Source: BS750m-G62 sp964577175 (lineage in GTDB: Bacteria; Planctomycetota; Phycisphaerae; FEN-1346). From it: 54,023 bases of DNA. A program made the position numbers and the translations under genes. The stretch lies in the NCBI GenBank assembly GCA_964577175.1, contig CAZNYC010000008.1:1-54023 (forward strand). The letters run 5' to 3'. Under the pieces are notes generated by a model. It did not search any database. It was not told the DNA's origin and saw nothing but the letters and a program-made list of their open reading frames with translations. Positions 49,301 through 54,023 of this stretch are shown here, one piece after another. Position 1 is the stretch's first letter. Every line of letters begins with the position of its first letter.

Positions 49301-49979
49301 GGACCGGACGCGCGTCGCCCACGTCGAGATTGCGAAAGCGGACTCGGCCGACACCGCCGCCGCGGCGAAGACGAAGACCGTGAGCCTCGGCGGCGGCGAG
49401 GGGGCCGTCCGCAAGACCGTCGCCGCCGACGACCTGCCGACCGTCGACGTCGGCGACTCGAGTTTCCTCATCGAGGTCTACTTCAAGACCGCCCCCGGCC
49501 ACACGGGCGGGGGCCTCGTCGCAAAGAGCGACGGCAAGACCGGCTACGAACTCTTCCTGGACGGTGGGGGACGGCTCACGTTCCGCGTCGGCGGGGACGA
49601 GGGGCCGACCGCGTGCACGCAGGCCAGGGTCAACGACGGCACGTGGCACCACGTCATCGCCGAGTGCGACCGCGAGACCGGCGCCCTGCGCGTGTACCTC
49701 GACGGCACGACGGCGGTGGACCTGCGGGGCGAGGCGAGCGAGGGGTCCCTTGCCAACCCGGCGGACTTCGTGGTCGGCCGGCGGCCGGACGGCACGTGCC
49801 TGGCGGGCACGCTGGAGTTCGTCCGCGTTGCCCTCGGTACGCTGGCCGACGCGAAGACGACCATCGAGGAACTCACCGCCTGGCAGTTCGACGGGCCGCA
49901 GTACCGCGATTTCTGCGGCCGGGCGCCCACCGGCCAACGCCGCGACGCCGGGGCCCTGGAACGGACCGGCGACCGCTGA
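46368..49979 (+). CDS. Giant secreted beta-helix protein with C-terminal LamG/concanavalin-like domain
   Basis: A 1203-residue protein. Signal peptide about 1-30 (ALAVSAAVGAGVASAAA). Residues about 65-370 open the helix (RYVDFVSGDDANPGTSKAKP...GVVYRGSLEVPEGTKGTPER). Rungs continue to about 720 (HVHVSGLTFRFTNVFWDLTA, VSHCRFEHVHRGVRMK, VMRNRFEHVGQRPSRFGQGQ, LLIHHNRVTDPLLNVDDFGG, NTFFNNTVYNFVKG). A beta-sandwich lies at about 880-985. A LamG-type jelly roll (about 1000-1180; SSFLIEVYFKTAPGHTGGGL, VNDGTWHHVIAECDRETGAL) ends the protein. The LamG part is a probable glycan or protein-binding module and the helix the probable catalytic part. No family or catalytic residue is assigned. Confidence 0.82.
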   Translation: MVISRTAVNPFVLALAVSAAVGAGVASAAAGGVREAVYSWQKPHAKVLPTGDLAWAPEPFVFAKGEAVRYVDFVSGDDANPGTSKAKPWKRHPWDSAFAGPRDSAAGVDTYVFKRGVVYRGSLEVPEGTKGTPERPIRLTRDPAWGDGEAVLCGSERVEGWKQGAEHPDIPEPAKVWWTDLAFAPRCVWTVRPDGGVRRMALARTPNWEISDPDDIKSEWWTWKNPKKPFDNYIDVAGGRRHLAFDDEHINESRPDDYYKGAVLWTTKGWVMGSPFPTRVLMVDRERGALAFRGQWGGISYKIIRGCRYYLEDKPHYLDAPGEFWFHKQGEGGRLYLRLPGDADPNAAHVEAAKRIRVIESAGMSHVHVSGLTFRFTNVFWDLTAIPGWLREANTDVDAGCVRVLGPGEDIRVSHCRFEHVHRGVRMKAVGKQDALDGVAVCDNVFRHTDYGAVEIADGANYGDVHPPIGRLYGVRVMRNRFEHVGQRPSRFGQGQCLTLSYPETAEVAGNVLDRVYAAGINVFGGKASGAVTDRPLCRLLIHHNRVTDPLLNVDDFGGIETWQGGPAYVFSNVSGNPGGYRHWDRVLNPDHDNRFGHAYYLDGAFKNYHFNNIAWGKSKGPSGPLANTSAFQEIHSYQNTFFNNTVYNFVKGSRRQAPHAGRNKFLGNVWQGIGAWVFRHARPAKSKEAGNEAHAGRQKEQFALETNAYARNVFYDVSDRFAVFEPSGRWHAGLAAFREALEGHGALASGVGVMAESPPLRGAAGHDFRLADGSAAEDRGVRVFVPWALYAVVGEWHFTRCPEDPARVLDEHWIMTPHHVKRDTYYKRPMYPLEAVGVAAADYVHGPLEDWTDGALALDGKGQYAVLAHADLAEPFAYEAKAKRAGGWVEATVPTHAAVGRRFEVALKVNEAPEGQKIAAHLHWMKKDRFGGFNAWGGEAKAAESGKTVTFAFTPGEKPGLDRFTLTVFLTTTGDWKDRTRVAHVEIAKADSADTAAAAKTKTVSLGGGEGAVRKTVAADDLPTVDVGDSSFLIEVYFKTAPGHTGGGLVAKSDGKTGYELFLDGGGRLTFRVGGDEGPTACTQARVNDGTWHHVIAECDRETGALRVYLDGTTAVDLRGEASEGSLANPADFVVGRRPDGTCLAGTLEFVRVALGTLADAKTTIEELTAWQFDGPQYRDFCGRAPTGQRRDAGALERTGDR

Positions 49980-49998
49980 GCCTCGGGCAAAGGGGACG

Positions 49999-51438
49999 AT
50001 GACCATGGTGCGACTCATCGAAATAGCGATGTTCACTGCCGTGTGTCTCCTGGCGGGCGGCGTCGGCGCCGCGTCCGCCGGCGGAGTAAAGGAGGGCCGG
50101 ATGTTCCGTGCGGGGGCGTTCGCCATCGACGTCACGCCGCGGAAACTCCCCGTCATCGTCAACGGCGGGATGACCGAGCGGACGGCCGACAAGGTGGTCG
50201 ACCCGCTCCACGCCCGGTGCCTGGTGCTCGACGACGGGCGGACGCAGGTGGCGGTCGCCGTCGTCGACAACTGCCTTATCCCGCGGGCGCTGCTCGATGC
50301 GGCCAAGGCGGCCGCCTCTGAGCGGACGGGCATCCCCGTCGAGCGGATGTGCATCTCCGCCACGCACTGCCATTCGGCGCCGTCGGTGTGCCCGGTCCTC
50401 GGTAGCGGGGTGGAGGAGGGGTACGCCGACTACCTGGCGTCCCGCATCGCCGAGGGCGTCGCCGAGGCACACACGCGGCTGCGGCCCGCCCGTGTCGGCT
50501 GGGGCGTCGACCGCGACCCCGAGAACGTCTTCTGCCGCCGGTACCTCATGAAACCCGGCACCGCCCGCACGAGCCCGTTCACGGGCCACACGGACGATCG
50601 GTGCCAGATGAACCCGGGCTACCAGAATCCGAATGCCGTCGAGCGGACCGGTCCGGCCGACGACGCGGTCTCGGTCCTCTCGATCCAGACGCGCAAGGGC
50701 CGGCCGCTCGCCCTGCTCGCGAACTATTCCACGCATTATGCGGGGGCGCCGCCGCTGTCGGCGGACTACTTCGGCGTTTTCGCCCGCCGGATCGCCGAGA
50801 AGATCGACGCGCCGGACGGCTTCGTCGCGATGATGTCCAACGGGACGAGCGGCGACGCGAACTGCTGCGACTTCAACCGGCCCCGCCGCGAGTTCGACCG
50901 GTTCACCGTGGGCGAGGATACCGCGGAGGCCGCCCTCCGGGCGTATCGGCGCATCGAGTATCACGACTGGGTGCCGCTCGTCATGAAGGAGCGGCGTCTG
51001 ACGCTCGGCGTCCGCATGCCCACCGCAGACGAGGTCGCCGAGGCGAAGGCCTACATCGACGCCCACTGCAAGGACCGCAAGCCGAAGGCCATCCCGGAGG
51101 TCTACGCCTGGGAGACCGTCCACCTCAGCCGCCTGCCGCCCACACGCGAACTTCGCCTCCAGGTATTGCGCATCGGCGACCTGGGCATCGCGGCGATTCC
51201 GTGCGAGGTGTACGGCTCCACGGGCCTTCGGCTGAAGAAGCAGAGCCCGCTTGCGCCGACGTTCGTCGTCAGCCTGGCCAACGGGTGCGAGGGGTACATC
51301 CCGCCGCCCGATCAGCACGCACGGGGCGGGTACACCACCTGGCGGGCCCGGAGTTCGTGCCTCGAAGTGCAGGCCGAGCCGAAGATCGTGGCGTGCCTGT
51401 TGGAGATGCTCGGCGAGGTGGGGCGGCCGGCCGAGTAG
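49999..51438 (+). CDS. Neutral/alkaline ceramidase-like exported hydrolase
   Basis: A 479-residue protein from ATG 49999 (alternative ATG 50005), 19 bp after the beta-helix gene. Signal peptide about 1-28. It belongs to the neutral/alkaline non-lysosomal ceramidase-like group common in planctomycetes: FRAGAFAIDVTPRKLPVIVN, LVLDDGRTQVAVAVVDN, MCISATHCHSAPSV (about 119-132, with the zinc-binding HxH), LANYSTHYAG, MMSNGTSGDANCCDF in place of the canonical NxGDxSPN segment, and VVSLANGCEGYIPP. These proteins are much shorter than true ceramidases (about 650-750 residues) and probably act as amidases or esterases on unknown substrates. It is probably co-transcribed with the preceding beta-helix gene. 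Confidence 0.85.
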   Translation: MTMVRLIEIAMFTAVCLLAGGVGAASAGGVKEGRMFRAGAFAIDVTPRKLPVIVNGGMTERTADKVVDPLHARCLVLDDGRTQVAVAVVDNCLIPRALLDAAKAAASERTGIPVERMCISATHCHSAPSVCPVLGSGVEEGYADYLASRIAEGVAEAHTRLRPARVGWGVDRDPENVFCRRYLMKPGTARTSPFTGHTDDRCQMNPGYQNPNAVERTGPADDAVSVLSIQTRKGRPLALLANYSTHYAGAPPLSADYFGVFARRIAEKIDAPDGFVAMMSNGTSGDANCCDFNRPRREFDRFTVGEDTAEAALRAYRRIEYHDWVPLVMKERRLTLGVRMPTADEVAEAKAYIDAHCKDRKPKAIPEVYAWETVHLSRLPPTRELRLQVLRIGDLGIAAIPCEVYGSTGLRLKKQSPLAPTFVVSLANGCEGYIPPPDQHARGGYTTWRARSSCLEVQAEPKIVACLLEMLGEVGRPAE

Positions 51439-52023
51439 CACCTCGTGGCCCGCGACGCCCGCGACGGTCTGCGTCTATGGCGCCGGCCGTTCGGTCCGTG
51501 CTTTCCCCACGTTGTCAACTGGAGCCGGACGCCCGTGCACCTCCGGCGCCGGCTCAGCCTGACGCGGGGCGTCTTGGCCCCGGCAGGCCGTCTTGACAGG
51601 GGAGTCACGGGCGGGTACGGTGCATCATGCGGGCCGGGTTCTCATGATGCCGCCCCACATGAGCCGGAGAGCCGGGTATCGCCGGGCGTATGCCATCGGG
51701 CTTGGGCCATGTCTCAGGAAATGTCCGTGCAGGCTCAACTCTGAAACGCAGCGCGGGGATGAAGCGGCTGGAGCCTCCTCGCGTCGGCGTCGGCCTCGTC
51801 CGGAGGCCCGAAGGGCGCCGGGCCGACGCCGAGACGACGCGCCGAAAGGGGCGCCCTGGCAGACTCGGAGCCGAGGCAGAGGCCCTGAAACGCAGCAAGG
51901 CGTCGTTTGGTTTATGGCGTTTCAGCGCTGAATCCGCACCCCTTATGGCGGCGGTTGGGACGTTCTCCGGCTTGTCGTGCAGGCCTGTGGCCTGGAGCAC
52001 GCGTATTCCAGCGATAGAGACGC
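51439..52023. other. Long intergenic region upstream of the tRNA with strong secondary structure
   Basis: No convincing gene is present over 585 bp. Frames exist on both strands but lack codon bias and similarity. A long stem lies at 51780-51841: GGCGTCGGCC (51786-51795) pairs perfectly with GGCCGACGCC (51821-51830), flanked by CGCGTC / GACGCG with a 5-nt bulge. CTGAAACGCAGC occurs twice (51741-51752 and 51885-51896), and GCGTTTCAG (51917-51925) is its partial inverse. This may be a non-coding RNA or remains of an insertion. Confidence 0.45.
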
Positions 52024-52095
52024 GGGCCCTTAGCTCAGCGGTAGAGCAGGGGACTCATAATCCCTGGGTCGCAGGTTCGAATCCTGCAGGGCCCA
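52024..52095 (+). tRNA. tRNA with CAU anticodon, probably tRNA-Ile2 (lysidine type)
   Basis: The cloverleaf is complete: acceptor GGGCCCT with AGGGCCC plus discriminator A; D stem GCTC/GAGC; anticodon stem GGGGA/TCCCT with loop CTCATAA; T stem GCAGG/CCTGC with TTCGAAT. CCA is not encoded. The GGGCCCTTAGCTCAG start and GACTCATAATCCC arm are those of bacterial tRNA-Ile2, whose C34 is modified to lysidine to read AUA, rather than of elongator tRNA-Met. An integrase gene lies 164 bp downstream, suggesting the 3' half is an attachment site. Confidence 0.93.
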
Positions 52096-52259
52096 CTCTT
52101 GTCCGGTGACGACACATCGTGCCAAGTGGCGACGTGTGCGCGACTTACGCGCGTCCACCCCCTCCGTTGCCGCACGCTCCGTCCTGCCATGCGATGACGG
52201 GTATTGGCCTCCCGGGGCACCTGCGCGCTGCAATAGCGCTGAAAGAATGGGGTGTCAAA

Positions 52260-53516
52260 TCAGGCCGACGAGGCGGCGCGGTTTGCGGGACGCACGGGAT
52301 CGGCGGTCGCGTCGGTGCCTCGGGCCTCTTGCGGCTTGCGACCTTGCGTCCGTGCCCCCAGTTCCGGTAACCGCGCCAGCGCCGACCGCTCGTCCTCGAT
52401 CAGCGTGTGGGTGTAGTGGTCCATCGTCAGCGTAATGGTGGAGTGGCGGGCGAGGCTCTTCGCCACGGCCGGGGCGACGCCCGAGCGGGCCAGCCGCGTG
52501 ATGAACGTGTGCCGGAGGGCGTGAAAATCCACCACGCGATCCGAGGCGTCGCGCGCGGCCAGGAAGTCCGAGCGCCGGCGCTTCCGGCGCTCGTCGCGGT
52601 TCCGCGTTTCCCGGATCCACCAGGCCCTTGCGCGGCGGAGGTCGGTGCGGAGCATCGGGGCGCTTTCCCTCGGCACGGTAAAGAGTTGCCCGTTGTCTGG
52701 ACGATCGGCGATGTAGGCGGCCATGGCGCGGGCGAGGTCGGGCCGGAGCGGCAGGACGTCCTCGCGCCGGTGCTTCGAGTACGCTGCTTCTACCGTGACC
52801 GTGGCGGCCTCGGGGTTCCTCAGGTCGAGACTGCCCCGCGTCAGGCTCCGGAGTTCGTTCGCCCGCAGGCCCGTTTCGACGGCCAGGCGGTAGAGCATCG
52901 CACGGTCCGGCCCCGCCAGGCGCAGGACGACGGGGCCGTGCTCGGCGGCGTAGATGAGCCGGGCCAGTTCCTCGTCCGAAAGGGCCCGCCGCTGGCGCCG
53001 GCGGTCGGTCCGGGCGTTGAGTTTGGCGACCTGTTTCATCGGGTCGGTCCGCAGCCGCTCGGTCCGCACGAGCCAGGCCGTCAGGCTCTTGAAGGCCGTC
53101 AGGCGGGCGTTGATGGACCGGGCGCCCATGCCCGTCCGCTTGAGGTGGCGGACGTGGGCCGACACTTTCGTCGCGTCGACGTCGGCGAGGTGCTCGAAGC
53201 CGCAGGCGTCGGCGAGGCCGCGGATGAAGGACAGCGTGCGGCGGACGTGTTCCTCGGTGTCGCCCTTGGCCCGGAGGGCCGTCTCGAACGCCTCGATGTG
53301 GGCCTCGAGCGGCATGGACCCGTTTCGGGCGAGTTTCTCCGCCTGCGGGTCGATGACGCCGTGGGCACGGAGCATGGCGTCGGACTCGAGTTTGCGGGCG
53401 AGGGCCTCCGTGGTCGCGCGGTCCCTTGCCCCCTTGACCGTCCGCCGCTTGCCCGGCCGCACGTGGTAGGTGATGTAGTAGTACCCGCCCTTTTTCCGCC
53501 GGTAGATGCTGGCCAT
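52260..53516 (-). CDS. Tyrosine recombinase/integrase
   Basis: A 418-residue integrase. The N-terminus (MASIYRRKKGGYYYITYHVR) is the AP2-like arm-binding domain. A core-binding SAM-like domain lies at about 70-165, with the catalytic domain from about 180. The active-site set is recognisable: Arg in ETGLRANELRSL (about 217), HALRHTF (about 331-337), and His and Tyr in RHSTITLTMDHYTH (Tyr about 366). All key residues are present, so it should be active. The length is normal for phage-type integrases. It ends 164 bp from the tRNA and starts 63 bp downstream of the HTH gene, with which it may form an int-xis pair. Confidence 0.92.
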   Translation of the reverse strand: MASIYRRKKGGYYYITYHVRPGKRRTVKGARDRATTEALARKLESDAMLRAHGVIDPQAEKLARNGSMPLEAHIEAFETALRAKGDTEEHVRRTLSFIRGLADACGFEHLADVDATKVSAHVRHLKRTGMGARSINARLTAFKSLTAWLVRTERLRTDPMKQVAKLNARTDRRRQRRALSDEELARLIYAAEHGPVVLRLAGPDRAMLYRLAVETGLRANELRSLTRGSLDLRNPEAATVTVEAAYSKHRREDVLPLRPDLARAMAAYIADRPDNGQLFTVPRESAPMLRTDLRRARAWWIRETRNRDERRKRRRSDFLAARDASDRVVDFHALRHTFITRLARSGVAPAVAKSLARHSTITLTMDHYTHTLIEDERSALARLPELGARTQGRKPQEARGTDATADPVRPANRAASSA

Positions 53517-53579
53517 AGGTTCAGTCCTCTCTTGGTTGAGTCTCCCACGCCCTTACCTCTTTTCTGGTCCAGGAGCAAG

Positions 53580-53816
53580 TCAGTTATGGCAGGGATTCAA
53601 TGGGTTTTTCGGGGCCGACTCGCCCGCCACATGCGCCAGGTACGCCTCCACGTCCACCAGGCGCCAGCGGACGGTCTTGGGGCCGATGCGTAGCGGCCGC
53701 GGGAAGCGGCCCTCTCCCGCCTCCGCCTTGGCCGCAAGCCGCCAGCATGTGCGCTGGTGGACGCCGAGCGCCGATGCCAGTTCCTTCACCGTCAGGAGTT
53801 TGATCTGCTGAACCAC
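53580..53816 (-). CDS. AlpA/excisionase-like helix-turn-helix protein
   Basis: From GTG 53816, preceded by AAAGGAG six bases away, the product has 78 residues: LLTVKELASALGVHQRTCWR, then LAAKAEAGEGRFPRPLRIGP, then VRWRLVDVEAYLAH. This is the winged HTH of MerR/AlpA-type excisionases (HTH_17), which bind next to attachment sites and control integrase direction. An in-frame ATG at 53897 would add 27 residues, and the frame is open to the window edge, so the start is not certain. It directly precedes the integrase gene on the same strand. Confidence 0.8.
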   Translation of the reverse strand: MVQQIKLLTVKELASALGVHQRTCWRLAAKAEAGEGRFPRPLRIGPKTVRWRLVDVEAYLAHVAGESAPKNPLNPCHN

Positions 53817-53897
53817 GCGCTTCTCCTTTCGCACTTTCGCGTTCGTCACTGTGCTTCGTCGCGTCGTTGATCCGATCTTCCGGCCGTGCCCGTCCAC

Positions 53898-54023
53898 GCT
53901 GGGGCAATCGAAGGGCCCGGGGACGGGCTGAAAGACCGGGCTTGTCCCGTCGGCGGTGTCCTCGCCGCTTCCGCGGGCGGCATCAGGGCGGATTGCCGGC
54001 GAAGGCGCAGCCGTCGGCGGTAG
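53898..54023 (-). other. Right edge, possible C-terminus of another gene
   Basis: One minus frame entering from the edge runs to a TGA just upstream of the HTH gene and would end SDQRRDEAQ. It is Pro/Ala/Arg-rich and could be the tail of an element gene. The frame of the HTH gene is also open to the edge. I cannot decide between them. Confidence 0.25.

Larger units (their letters stand above)
52096..54023. mobile_element. End of an integrated element at the tRNA (partial)
   Basis: Between the tRNA and the window edge lie a tyrosine integrase and an AlpA/HTH gene, the classic end module of tRNA-integrated genomic islands, satellites or prophages. The integrase is transcribed towards the tRNA. 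The other attachment site, a repeat of part of the tRNA 3' end, must lie beyond 54023 and was not found within the window. Cargo is unseen. Confidence 0.65.

Noticed and set aside
51777..51845. Signal recognition particle RNA (because of GGCCCGAAGGG)
   Set aside because: The conserved SRP internal loop and GGAA-type tetraloop are not present, and the flanking helices do not fit.
51690..52109. Plus-strand 139-codon frame crossing the tRNA
   Set aside because: Its C-terminal part is simply the translated tRNA gene, a common annotation artefact.
1..54023. CRISPR arrays, rRNA genes, replication origin
   Set aside because: No regularly spaced direct repeats, no rRNA sequence, and no DnaA-box cluster were seen on reading both strands; the only repeated units are the REP-like doublets, the two-part block and short hairpins.

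Overview
The window looks like chromosomal DNA from a high-GC member of the Planctomycetota, or a close PVC relative, probably from an environmental genome. The evidence is gene content: a MoxR / DUF58 / VWA / large DUF4175-like / alpha-alpha toroid operon, a small ECF sigma factor coupled to a FecR-type anti-sigma protein, and many very large secreted carbohydrate-active proteins (heparinase-like lyase, CBM9-like + DUF6067-like, DUF6259-like, three beta-helix proteins, neutral ceramidase-like hydrolase). No rRNA or other phylogenetic marker is present, so the taxonomic call is an inference.

Layout. 1-1.0 kb is a graveyard of mobile DNA: an IS256-like transposase tail and a frameshifted, truncated phage terminase. 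1.0-6.5 kb (minus) holds two large secreted polysaccharide-active proteins. 7.1-14.9 kb (plus) holds a giant CBM9/DUF6067-like protein, a shortened paralogue of it, a MORN/YwqK-like protein and a beta-propeller. 14.95-28.1 kb (plus) is a tightly packed MoxR operon that ends in a truncated gene. 34.5-28.3 kb (minus) is a second packed operon: ECF sigma, FecR anti-sigma fused to a CBM9-like domain, SGNH esterase, DUF6259 glycosidase, and a truncated secreted protein. The two operons collide at about 28.31 kb, where the last gene of each is cut. From 34.8 kb onward the DNA is visibly richer in G+C and carries a beta-helix protein, an OPT transporter (minus), a Tat-exported TIM-barrel isomerase-like protein, a tandem M16 protease, a decayed gene, two more beta-helix proteins and a ceramidase-like enzyme. 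At 52.0 kb a tRNA with a CAU anticodon (probably tRNA-Ile2) is followed by a tyrosine integrase and an AlpA/HTH gene: the end of an integrated element that runs off the right edge.

Most notable signals. (1) Seven copies of a REP-like inverted doublet lie between 3.3 and 27.7 kb. Each arm is a GTAG head plus an 8-bp stem with a 4-nt loop. Five copies sit inside open reading frames, all five with the first arm read in the same frame, adding peptides of the type RSRxRExS...LTNSA. These resemble protein-coding palindromic elements. (2) A two-part non-coding block is shared by 6796-6866 and 34595-34697. At the left copy it is followed, in the same order as in the right-hand operon, by a short scar of an SGNH hydrolase 3' end that overlaps the ATG of the heparinase-like gene. 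This suggests an ancestral duplicate of the ECF operon that was deleted down to its promoter and a coupling peptide. (3) A TA-flanked MITE-like hairpin forms the stop codon of the TIM-barrel gene.

How the genes may work together (inference): the two large operons and the flanking secreted enzymes look like a polysaccharide-degradation region in which an ECF/FecR pair with a carbohydrate-binding-like sensor domain controls hydrolases, beside a MoxR-type chaperone operon of unknown substrate.
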